From: Streptomyces sp. NBC_01723 | GTDB taxonomy: Bacteria; Actinomycetota; Actinomycetes; Streptomycetales; Streptomycetaceae | Reading direction: 5' to 3' | NCBI RefSeq assembly: GCF_036246005.1 | Contig: NZ_CP109171.1 | Coordinates: forward strand, 3,460,001 to 3,524,000 | DNA: 64,000 nucleotides | Shown: in pieces, positions 24,917 to 35,914 of the stretch | Position numbering within the stretch: the first letter of the stretch is position 1 | Layout of the letters: every line of letters begins with the position of its first letter | Position numbers and translations under genes: made by a program | The notes under the pieces: generated by a model | What the model was told of the DNA's origin: nothing | The model's input: the letters and a program-made list of their open reading frames with translations, nothing else | The model's database searches: none

Positions 24917-24966
24917 GTTCAGAAGGGGCCCACCCCCGAAATTTCGGAAGTGGGCCCCTTCTGACA
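24871..24966 (+). repeat. attachment-site copy 1 (tRNA 3' end) plus tRNA terminator
   Basis: Bases 24871-24916 recur as copy 2 (42346-42391). Bases 24880-24966 recur, with a few mismatches, as copy 3 (52397-52486). Just after CCA lies a hairpin with 13-bp arms AGAAGGGGCCCAC (24921-24933) and 24950-24962, and an inner CCGAAATTTCGG, the likely tRNA terminator. Confidence 0.88.
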
Positions 24967-25551
24967 CCGGAAGAGCATGGCCCTCATCCCCTCGCCGAGG
25001 TGGGTCAAGATGCGCTCGACCTGGCTTTCGTCGTGGCAGCCGTCCATGCGCATGTCGGCCCGCAGCTGGTCGAGGGCTTCGGGATGCTCCGCCAACTCCG
25101 TGTACCCGACTTCACCCACGAAGGCACCCGCGTCGCGGCAGTGAACTAGCCAGTGCGGATCCTGCCAAGCGTGGAACCCAGGTGTGCGGCGGGTGACCTC
25201 GTACAACACGTCGTCGCTCACGCCGTCGAGCCCGTAGGAGTCGGTGAATTCACCCGCGAAGCGACCAGCCGCGCTCCCGTCTGCAATGCACCAGGGGCAG
25301 AAGCGTCCGCTGACCTCTTGCGCGGAGTAGAACGTGGCCGTGTAGATCCAGCCCGTGCTGCGGCCGCAGCAGGCACACGACTCGGCGGACGCGCGGATGG
25401 ACCCGCTTGCCAGGGGATCCGGGTGATACCGGAAGCAAGCAGTCCGATCACAGATCGGAGGTGCCGCGCACGGCCCGGCGGCGCCGGCCGGTCGCCGGCG
25501 CCGCCCTTCCTTGCCTTCGTCACCCTGGACAACGGGCTCCCCCAAAGCCAT
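24919..25551 (-). pseudogene. CbrC/UPF0167-like gene truncated at the attachment site
   Basis: From about residue 41 the frame matches CbrC proteins: FRYHPDPLASGSI, CxCC zinc motif CACCGRSTGWIYT, FCPWCIADGSAA, RTPGFHAWQ. Family members end with a second zinc pair after YLFRC.HCG. Here the homology stops at AMLFRCQ and the frame runs into the tRNA terminator hairpin. The first 40 residues do not look like family sequence and no good start lies closer. It is probably a remnant cut by recombination at the island edge. Confidence 0.65.
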
Positions 25552-25622
25552 TGCTCCGGTTTTGCCTGGTCAGGACCATGAGCAGTTTCGGCGCTGGCCG
25601 CGCCATATGTCCCGTTCGCCAC

Positions 25623-26072
25623 TCACAGCAGGAGGTCGAAGACGGCTCGGGCCTCGTCCCAGTGCTGGGTCTGGGGGTTCTTCAGATCGGGGTGAAGGAT
25701 CTTGAAGCTCTGGCCGAGGGCGAGGCTGAGTCCGCCCACGATGTCCGGGTAGGCCGCCTCGGTCTCCTCATCGGGCGTGCGGTCCAACGCGGGATGGGTG
25801 GCGAGCTGCTCCAGGATCGGCTTGATCTCCACTTCCTGGTCGATCTTCCGGAAGTGGTGGATGCACTCCTGCAAGCCCTTCGTGATCGGCAGGTCACAGG
25901 TCCGGATGACGTCGCGCCCGTTGGCTTTGGCAGTGGCCTGGGCGACGGTCAGCAGGTCGTAGAGCTTGGCGTCGACGAAGTCGCTGTAGCGCTTGAGATC
26001 GTTCTTGTCGACGTTCAGTCCTGCGGCCGCGCGAAAGAACCTCTCGAATCTGGCGATGGACATCACTGTCAT
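25623..26072 (-). CDS. DUF1931 histone-fold protein
   Basis: 149 residues matching the DUF1931 family (MSIARFERFFRAAAGL, KNDLKRYSDFV, DLPITKGLQECIHHFRK, GGLSLALGQSFKI). The family has a double histone-fold related to archaeal histones; its role in bacteria is not settled, with DNA binding or a structural role suggested. ATG 26072 sits 8 nt after GGAGG; ATG 26063 is an alternative. It is transcribed away from the stress genes. Confidence 0.85.
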   Translation of the reverse strand: MTVMSIARFERFFRAAAGLNVDKNDLKRYSDFVDAKLYDLLTVAQATAKANGRDVIRTCDLPITKGLQECIHHFRKIDQEVEIKPILEQLATHPALDRTPDEETEAAYPDIVGGLSLALGQSFKILHPDLKNPQTQHWDEARAVFDLLL

Positions 26073-26473
26073 GACGGCAACCTCCGGCTGCGGGAGCCGG
26101 GTGATTCCCGGCCCCAGGGCTTCCCGGCCAGCCTGGCCGACGGGAGCGCACGAGCGCATGCGCATGCCAGGCCCAATCAGGCTCACCGTCTCGCCCTGTC
26201 AGGCCCAGGCATCCGATTGCCCGGGTTGTCGGACGGGCCTGCGGATCTACGGGGCAGGGCCGGAGAGCGCTCGGGAGAGCCGGGTGAGCAGCAGCCCGAG
26301 TCGGCTGACGCGGATCATCCTGCCCACCAGCCGTTACGACACCGGGCGGAGCGTAGCGCTGCCGCCTGCACCCGCCGGCGGTACGGACGCCAGATGCAGG
26401 CGGCGTCGGCGTTACCCCGGACGCGTCTGCGGGAACTTGGGGTCGCGGGGCGGCCGACGAGGAGGTTCCTGTC
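26073..26473. promoter_or_regulatory. divergent intergenic region, DUF1931 / membrane protein
   Basis: 401 bp without a gene. It must carry promoters for both flanking genes. I see a small palindrome GCGCATGCGC near 26152 and the GGAGG ribosome site of the right-hand gene, but no recognisable -10/-35 boxes or longer operators. Confidence 0.45.
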
Positions 26474-27595
26474 ATGCGGGTGTCGTCTCAAGGCGTTACG
26501 GTCGTGGCTCTCCTGGCGGATCCGTACACGCCGACGGAGATCGCGCAGCGCATGGCCCGGACACTTTCCACTCGGCTCGCCGACAAGTCGGGCCAGGGGC
26601 GGCGGTTCGTCGTCGAGGTGGTCAGTGAGCCGTTCACCTCGGGGGCAGAGGACCCGCCCACCTTGATGCGCCGGATCATGGACCGCGGGAGTACGGAGGA
26701 CTGGGACATCGTCGTGGCCCTCACCGACCTTCCGCTGCACGCCCACGGTCGCAGGCTCGCTGCGGATCTGAATCACGAGCACGGCTTGGCGCTGCTCTCT
26801 CTTCCTTCGCTGGGGGGCCTGCGGCTGCAGACGAGGGTGCGGCGGGCCGTCGAAGAAGCCGTGCTCGGCCTGGCGGGTCCACCGACCACGGCGGCCGAAG
26901 GACTTCCGCGAGGTCAGCCGTCTCTGGGGCCACTCGACCATCGTCTCGAGCCTGTCCATCCGGGCCCGATCGGTGAGACGGAAGCCGACGATCTCCGGTA
27001 CGTCGTCAGCGGACCGCGAGGTTACCTGCGAGTACTCGTCGGTATGGTCCGCGCCAACCGGCCGTGGCGGTTGGTGACGGGCTTGTCGAAAGCACTGGCG
27101 GCCGCCCTCGCCACCGGGGCCATCGCCACCCTCGACTCCACCACCTGGAGCCTCTCCGAGGCCCTGAGCACACCACGCCTCGTGATCGCCATGATCGGGT
27201 CCGTCGGACTCATGATCGGCTGGCTGATCGTGGACGGAGAACTGTGGCATCGATCAACAGGGGGCTCACCGGAGGCGAGGCAGCAGGCCAGGCTCTACAA
27301 CGCCTCGACGGTCGTGACTGTGGGTATAGGGGCGCTCGTCTGCTACGTGGGTTTGATGGTCATCAACTTGCTGTGGGCGCTGTTCATCCTCAACGACCAA
27401 GTGTTCGCTTCCCTGACGCGATCCCCGTTGCACGCCACGGAGTACCTGACGCTGTCCTGGTTCGTCGCCTCGGTCGCCACCGTGGGGGGCGCGCTGGGAT
27501 CAGGGTTCGAGAGCGACGAGGCGATCCGGGCAGCCGCGTACTCCAAGCGCGAACAGGAACGTCGCGACAGACTCCAGGGCGCCCAGGATGATTAG
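26474..27595 (+). CDS. conserved membrane protein of unknown function
   Basis: 373 residues. The first about 170 are soluble and alpha/beta-like (GVTVVALLADPYTPTE, DWDIVVALTDLPLHAHGR). Residues about 190-345 contain four hydrophobic segments, and the C-terminus is charged. The soluble part has an SSEDWD-type ligand-pocket look, but I cannot name the family. ATG 26474 follows GGAGG at 8 nt. It lies upstream of the FUSC gene, same strand, and could be its partner (inference). Confidence 0.8.
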   Translation: MRVSSQGVTVVALLADPYTPTEIAQRMARTLSTRLADKSGQGRRFVVEVVSEPFTSGAEDPPTLMRRIMDRGSTEDWDIVVALTDLPLHAHGRRLAADLNHEHGLALLSLPSLGGLRLQTRVRRAVEEAVLGLAGPPTTAAEGLPRGQPSLGPLDHRLEPVHPGPIGETEADDLRYVVSGPRGYLRVLVGMVRANRPWRLVTGLSKALAAALATGAIATLDSTTWSLSEALSTPRLVIAMIGSVGLMIGWLIVDGELWHRSTGGSPEARQQARLYNASTVVTVGIGALVCYVGLMVINLLWALFILNDQVFASLTRSPLHATEYLTLSWFVASVATVGGALGSGFESDEAIRAAAYSKREQERRDRLQGAQDD

Positions 27596-27727
27596 CCGGG
27601 GTCCGAATCGGAAGCACGATACCGACCGATGGACGTTGGCGGGCCCTGCGGTAGTCTCCCCCGCCCGGCTACCGCACCTCGGCCGAGCCGTCGCGCCCCG
27701 GCAGGGCGTTCCGCCCAGGCTCGCACC

Positions 27728-29902
27728 GTGAGGTGGCTTCGGACCTTCGGGGAGGTCGTGCGATCCGGGCTCACGGTCGAGGAGACCCGGCTGGAGCCTC
27801 TGCTCGCGCTGCGCACGGCTGCCGGGGTCGGGCTGGTCATCGGGGCCGCGCTGTGGCTGGCTACGCCTGCATTCGCCACGTCCGCCGCCCTCGGTGCCTT
27901 CTCCGCGGGTACGGCCACCTTCCAGCGCACCTGGCGTCCGCGCAAGGTGATCGCGCTCGGCGCGGGCGCGGGCTTGGCGCTGAGTACCTTCGTGGGGTAC
28001 CTGGCGGCGGGGCGACTCGCGACGTTCCTCCCGCTGCTGGCCGTATGGGCCTTCGCCGCGGGGATGGCGTGGGCCCTCGGATCGACCGCTGGGATCGTCG
28101 CGGCGACGACGGTCGGCAGCATGCTGGTGACTGTCACCCTGCCCACGAGCATCGGGCCGGCCCTTGAGCACGCCGGGGTCATCGCGCTCGGAGGCGTGGC
28201 GCAGGCCGTACTGATCCTCCTGTTCCCGATCCGAAGATGGGGGGCTCATCGCGACGCGCTCGCCGACGCGCTGGCCGCCGTGGCCGACTACGCCCGTCGG
28301 CTGCAACACGACCCGGCTGCCCCGTTCGACCCGGAACCTCTCATGACGGCCCGGGACGCGGCCGCCGTGACGCCGTCGCAGGCCCGCACCCGGCCCCCCG
28401 CCCTCCACGGCCCCCGGGGCCTCGCCGAGCGCATCGTGCCGGTCATCGCCGCGCTCGCCGACCCGGACGTCGGCGCCCCGGCGGAGGGGCCCGGGCGGCA
28501 CCGCGCGCGGGAGCTGCTCAATGCGGCCGCTGACGTGCTGGACGCGGCCGCGCGTTCGATCCGCTGCGGCACTCCCACCGAGATTCCGCCCCGGAGCACG
28601 GACATCCTACGCGTCGACGGCCAGGGCGAGGTGCTGGAGGGGCCTGCCCGGCACACCGCAGAAGAGCTCGTGAGGCTGCTCGCCGAGGCGTTGGAGGTCG
28701 CCGGGGGCGCCGGCGTGTACGACAGGGCGTCTACATCGTCCGGCCCCGCGAGCGCCCGGTTCCTGGTGCGCCCGACCATGTTCCGGCTGCTCCCCGTTGT
28801 CGTCCGCGCGGTCCGTCGCGAGCTGCGCCGCGACTCGCCCGTGCTCCGGCACGCCGTCCGCCTGGCGGCGGTGGCCCCGCTCGGCTATCTCATCGCGTCC
28901 CCGCTGCCCGTGGGCCACGGTTATTGGGCGCCCATCGCCTCGGTGATGGTGATGCGGCCGGACTTCCACCGGACGTACGCCCGTGCGGTGGGCCGCCTCG
29001 CCGGCACCCTGGTGGGGGTGGCCCTCGCCACCGGGATGGTGCAGGCCATCGGCCCCGACGCTCATCTGTTCGGTGCGCTCGCGGTGGTCTCGGCGGCCCT
29101 GTCGTACACGCTGCTCCGTACCGGCTACGCGTATTCCCAGTGCTTCACTGCCGCGTACGTCGTCTTCTTGCTCGGCATGGGGGGCCATGCGTGGGAGCAG
29201 ACGGTCCCGGAGCGGGTGGTGCTCACCTTGATCGGCGGGGCCCTGGCAATGCTGGCGTACGTGGTGTTCCCCGCATGGGAGACCCCCCGGCTGCCGGGTC
29301 GGCTCGCGGACTGGCTCGCCGCAAACGGCCGCTACGCGGCCGCGGTGCTCCGCGGCTACGCCGAACCGACCCAGAAGCATCGCGCCGACCTGCGCAGGGC
29401 CCTGCTGGCGAGCCGGGAGGCACGTGCCGCCTGGCAGGAAGCCTACGACCAGGCGAGGCAAGAACCCGTTCGCCCCCGGGGCCTGACATCCCGCGAGGCG
29501 GAGGATGCGCAGGAGGCGCTCAGGGGATTCGACCGAGCGACGATGCTCATGGAAAGCCACCTCCCGGCGGCCGGCAGTCGTTCCATCCCCGAGGCGGAGA
29601 GGTTCGCCGACGCCCTGGAGGCGGACACCGCCCAGGCGGCAGACGACATGCGTGAACACAGAAACCCGGACTGGGGGCACGTGGCGGAGGCGCTCCATAT
29701 ATGGGAGGGCACCGCCGGGGACCGCAGCCCGGTACTGCGACGCGGTACGGAACTGCAGAAGAAGGCCCTGGACAATCTTGCGACGGCCGTGAGCCGCACA
29801 CCCCTGGAACGGGACGTCGGCTCTGCTCGTGAGGAGCAACGGGTGCGCGCGGCTCTGGCCGCGGAGGGTGACGGATCAGGACCCGCCCGCGGAGGCGGGT
29901 GA
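27728..29902 (+). CDS. FUSC-family membrane protein (aromatic-acid efflux type)
   Basis: About 724 residues in the FUSC/YccS pattern: an N-terminal membrane block (five or six segments), a cytoplasmic linker, a second block (LIASPLPVGHGYWAPIASVMVMRPDF, GRLAGTLVGVALATG) and a charged helical tail. The family exports fusaric, p-hydroxybenzoic and related acids. The start is uncertain: ATG 27629 would add 33 Pro/Arg-rich residues with poor ribosome sites; GTG 27728 begins where homology-like sequence starts. A 7-bp-arm hairpin overlaps the stop. Confidence 0.82.
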   Translation: MRWLRTFGEVVRSGLTVEETRLEPLLALRTAAGVGLVIGAALWLATPAFATSAALGAFSAGTATFQRTWRPRKVIALGAGAGLALSTFVGYLAAGRLATFLPLLAVWAFAAGMAWALGSTAGIVAATTVGSMLVTVTLPTSIGPALEHAGVIALGGVAQAVLILLFPIRRWGAHRDALADALAAVADYARRLQHDPAAPFDPEPLMTARDAAAVTPSQARTRPPALHGPRGLAERIVPVIAALADPDVGAPAEGPGRHRARELLNAAADVLDAAARSIRCGTPTEIPPRSTDILRVDGQGEVLEGPARHTAEELVRLLAEALEVAGGAGVYDRASTSSGPASARFLVRPTMFRLLPVVVRAVRRELRRDSPVLRHAVRLAAVAPLGYLIASPLPVGHGYWAPIASVMVMRPDFHRTYARAVGRLAGTLVGVALATGMVQAIGPDAHLFGALAVVSAALSYTLLRTGYAYSQCFTAAYVVFLLGMGGHAWEQTVPERVVLTLIGGALAMLAYVVFPAWETPRLPGRLADWLAANGRYAAAVLRGYAEPTQKHRADLRRALLASREARAAWQEAYDQARQEPVRPRGLTSREAEDAQEALRGFDRATMLMESHLPAAGSRSIPEAERFADALEADTAQAADDMREHRNPDWGHVAEALHIWEGTAGDRSPVLRRGTELQKKALDNLATAVSRTPLERDVGSAREEQRVRAALAAEGDGSGPARGGG
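29881..29900. terminator. small inverted repeat at the end of the FUSC gene
   Basis: ACCCGCC (29881-29887) and GGCGGGT (29894-29900) form a 7-bp stem with a 6-nt loop between convergent genes. It could terminate the FUSC or regulator transcript; it overlaps the FUSC stop codon, so support is modest. Confidence 0.4.
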
Positions 29903-29937
29903 GGGTTTCGGCGTCGAGGAGCGCGGCGTCTCCCGAG

Positions 29938-31716
29938 TCAGCCGGATCCGCCCAGCACGATCTTCCATACGCGGGTCGCCACCTGCAGGTTGAGCCGGTC
30001 CTCGACGTTCGCGAGGTCGTTGCCGCTGATGTCGCGGATTCGCTGGAGCCGATAGCGCAGCGTGCTGCGGTGGATCGCGAGGGACGCGGCGGTCTCGTCG
30101 TAGTTGCCGCCGCAGTCGAAGTACCGGGTCAGGGTGTCCACCATGGTCGCGTGGTGCCGGGAGTCGTAGTCGATGAGCTGCCCGATCCACTCGTGGACGA
30201 ACGCCTCCAACTGCTGGTAGTCGTTGCCGGGGCCGAGGATGCGGTAGAGGCCGAGCTCGTCGAAGAACGTCGTGCCGTAGCCCTCGCGGGACTGGCGACG
30301 CACCTCCAGGGCACGCTGTGCCTCCTGATAACCCCGGGAAATGTCGTTCGGGGAGTCGCACGGGGCGCTCACCCCGATGGCCCCTGAATGTGTCCCCGTC
30401 TCCACGGTGAGCGCCTCGTACAGCGCGCGGGCGCGCGGCCTGGCGTCGGCGACCAGGACCACGTGATCGGAGCGCCGGGTCAGCAGCGAGCGCATGCCCT
30501 GGGCGGCGGCCGCCCGGCCCACGGCCTCCGCGAAGGAGTCGTCCACGGTGCGCTTGGACCACTGCACCACGACGATGTAGTGACTGCGGTGCAGGTCGTG
30601 GCCGATCGCCTCGGAGCGGGCGTAGGCGCTCGCCGTGTCCGTCCCGGCCAGGAGGTCATCGGCCAGCTCACGGCGCAGTGCCAGCTCGACTTCGGCAAGG
30701 TTGCGCATGTGCGCCAGCTCAAGGGCGAGTGACGTGGCGGCGTTTTCCAGCGCGAGCACGGTGTGCTCGTCCGCCTCGCCTCCGGCATCGAGCAGGGCGA
30801 GCACGCCCAGGATCTCGCCGTGTCGGCGGACCAGGATGATCAGCCGGTCCTCTATCCGCACCGGCCCGGCCTCCCGTGCGACGGCGTGCAGCATCTCGTC
30901 CTGACGCACGGGGTCGGGTTCCGGATAGGGGTCGGGCCGGCTCGGGCCGCTCCAGGACCTCAACCGACCGAACCGGTCCTCGACCAGCGCGGGGAGCCCG
31001 GTGAGGCCGTGGAGCGCCCGCGTGACAGCTTCTTCTCCGCCGCCCGTGTCGGCGACGTCGGTGAGGAGCGTGTGCACGGCCCGCTGGTACCGCTGCTCGG
31101 CCACGACCGAGATGAGCTGTCGCTGAAGGCCGGTGCGTTGCTCCCTCACTTGCTGGAGCTTCACCGCCTGGTCACGCAGGCGGCGGTCTGCGAAAGCGAG
31201 CGACAGAGCGGCGGCGGTGTACCGGACGAGCGTGCTCAGCAGGAATCGTTCTGCCTCGGTGGGCTCGGAATCGGACGTCACCACGAGGTAACCGTGGAGT
31301 CGCTGCAGTCCGCGCAGCCCGAGGGCGCGGCCCCAGGGCCTGTCGGGTACGGTCACCGGCCCGTCCTGGCCGGCCAGCTCCCGCACTCTCCGGTCCACCG
31401 CCGAGGGGTGATTCCGTCCGTTGGCCGGAGCCGGAATCAGACCGCCACCCCTTTCGACGAATCCGGCCTCGGCTCTGTAGGCCCCTACGGCCTCCACGTG
31501 GGCCATGGCCAGCCCGAGGATCTCGGCTTCGTCCAGAGTGTCGAGCAGAGCGTAGGAGAGCGCCGACAAGTCGCTGAGGGCACGGTCAAACCGGTCGGCC
31601 GATGCTGGCCGGCCCGCCGCCGGGGCAGCCGCGGGAGCCAACCCGCCGCCCCGTGGGAGATCGTTCTCCCGGTCGGGGCCACTGGAGTACGGATCCTGCA
31701 CCCGGCTGCCGGCCAT
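29938..31716 (-). CDS. PucR/CdaR-type transcriptional regulator with GAF-like domain
   Basis: 592 residues: a disordered N-terminus, a GAF-like sensor region (about 60-330), a linker with GGDEF-like CdaR fold (HYIVVVQWSKRTVDDSF) and a C-terminal HTH_30 (NYDETAASLAIHRSTLRYRLQRI). The longer open frame upstream is antisense to dnaK; ATG 31716 has GGAG 7 nt before it. It is divergent from dnaK, so it may control the chaperone operon and itself. An 18-bp perfect palindrome lies 38 bp upstream of its start. Confidence 0.87.
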   Translation of the reverse strand: MAGSRVQDPYSSGPDRENDLPRGGGLAPAAAPAAGRPASADRFDRALSDLSALSYALLDTLDEAEILGLAMAHVEAVGAYRAEAGFVERGGGLIPAPANGRNHPSAVDRRVRELAGQDGPVTVPDRPWGRALGLRGLQRLHGYLVVTSDSEPTEAERFLLSTLVRYTAAALSLAFADRRLRDQAVKLQQVREQRTGLQRQLISVVAEQRYQRAVHTLLTDVADTGGGEEAVTRALHGLTGLPALVEDRFGRLRSWSGPSRPDPYPEPDPVRQDEMLHAVAREAGPVRIEDRLIILVRRHGEILGVLALLDAGGEADEHTVLALENAATSLALELAHMRNLAEVELALRRELADDLLAGTDTASAYARSEAIGHDLHRSHYIVVVQWSKRTVDDSFAEAVGRAAAAQGMRSLLTRRSDHVVLVADARPRARALYEALTVETGTHSGAIGVSAPCDSPNDISRGYQEAQRALEVRRQSREGYGTTFFDELGLYRILGPGNDYQQLEAFVHEWIGQLIDYDSRHHATMVDTLTRYFDCGGNYDETAASLAIHRSTLRYRLQRIRDISGNDLANVEDRLNLQVATRVWKIVLGGSG

Positions 31717-31753
31717 GGGATGGCTCCGTTCGCCCGAGCCCTCGGTGGACAAC

Positions 31754-31771
31754 CGGACGGGTACCCGTCCG
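31754..31771. promoter_or_regulatory. 18-bp perfect palindrome, candidate operator
   Basis: CGGACGGGTACCCGTCCG is fully self-complementary and sits 38 bp before the regulator's ATG in the 321-bp divergent region. Such a site could bind the regulator dimer for autoregulation. No -10/-35 boxes could be assigned. Confidence 0.6.
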
Positions 31772-31800
31772 CAAGCCCACTCATTCGAGATAGACGACTT

Positions 31801-31823
31801 GCACCGTCTTGTGCCGACGGTGC
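31801..31823. promoter_or_regulatory. inverted repeat 8-N7-8, candidate heat-shock-type operator
   Basis: GCACCGTC (31801-31808) and GACGGTGC (31816-31823) are perfect inverted arms with a 7-nt spacer; allowing one mismatch the arms extend to 10 bp. The geometry equals HAIR (7-N7-7) but the sequence is neither HAIR nor CIRCE. It lies 215 bp before dnaK. Confidence 0.6.
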
Positions 31824-31876
31824 GAACGGCCGCGGGCAATCTCGGCTCGCCAGGAGCAGGCGTGCCCCTTCTCGTC

Positions 31877-31893
31877 TCACCACCCTGGGGTGT
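31877..31893. promoter_or_regulatory. degenerate TCACCC-N5-GGGTGA-like site
   Basis: TCACCA-CCCTG-GGGTGT resembles the 17-bp motif found intact at 49884 and 50870. Two positions deviate, so it is weak on its own; it lies about 145 bp before dnaK. Confidence 0.35.
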
Positions 31894-32037
31894 GTCCGAG
31901 AACCTCAGCCCACACCGGCGGCAAGAGCTGGGCGATGACCGAGGAGCGAGCCCTGCGGGCCAGGAGGTTCCGGTCGTAAGTGGACCCACCGCGATCCGGA
32001 GAGCCGGCGCGGGCCGCCAGAGCAGGAGGAGATCCTC

Positions 32038-33933
<1,896 letters not shown>

Positions 33934-33941
33934 GGCACGCC

Positions 33942-34550
33942 ATGCCCACCCAGCCGAACGAACCCGACCACGCCGCGTCGGACCCGGCCGAGCCGGTGCC
34001 GGAAGCCGTACGACCGCCGCACGGGGACGTGCCGCGTCCGGACCCGGCGCCCGGGCCGGAAGCGGCGCGCGACGCGTCGGAACCCGACGCCGACCACGCC
34101 GAGCCCGCCGACGACGAATATGCGGCCGCGGTCCAGGAACTCGAAGACCGCTGGCGGCGCGCCCTCGCCGACCTCGACAACCTCCGCAAGCGTCACGCCA
34201 GGGAGCTGGAACGGGAACGGGCCGCGGAACGGTCCCGCACCGCAGCCGCCTTCCTCCCCGTCATCGACAACCTCGAACTGGCCCTCAACCACTCCGACGC
34301 CGCCCCCGGCGCGATCGTGGAGGGCATCCGGGCGGTCCGGGACCAGGCGGTGAACGTCCTCGAACTGCTGGGCTACCCGCGACACGCGGAGACCGGCGTC
34401 ACCTTCGACCCGGCCCGGCACGAGGTGGTCGGGGTCGTCCAGGATCCCGACGCCCCACCGGGCACCGTCGTCGAGGTGCTGCGCCCCGGCTACGGCGACG
34501 GTGACACGCAGCTCAGGCCCGCCGCCGTGACGGTCGCGAAGCGGGAGTGA
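33942..34550 (+). CDS. grpE: GrpE nucleotide exchange factor
   Basis: 202 residues: an acidic, Pro-rich disordered N-terminus (about 60), a coiled coil (ELEDRWRRALADLDNLRKRHARELERER) and the beta-wing domain ending HEVVGVVQDPDAPPGTVVEVLRPGY. It starts 8 nt after dnaK and ends 6 nt before the J-protein gene. It exchanges ADP for ATP on DnaK. Confidence 0.95.
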   Translation: MPTQPNEPDHAASDPAEPVPEAVRPPHGDVPRPDPAPGPEAARDASEPDADHAEPADDEYAAAVQELEDRWRRALADLDNLRKRHARELERERAAERSRTAAAFLPVIDNLELALNHSDAAPGAIVEGIRAVRDQAVNVLELLGYPRHAETGVTFDPARHEVVGVVQDPDAPPGTVVEVLRPGYGDGDTQLRPAAVTVAKRE

Positions 34551-35904
<1,354 letters not shown>

Positions 35905-35914
<10 letters not shown>

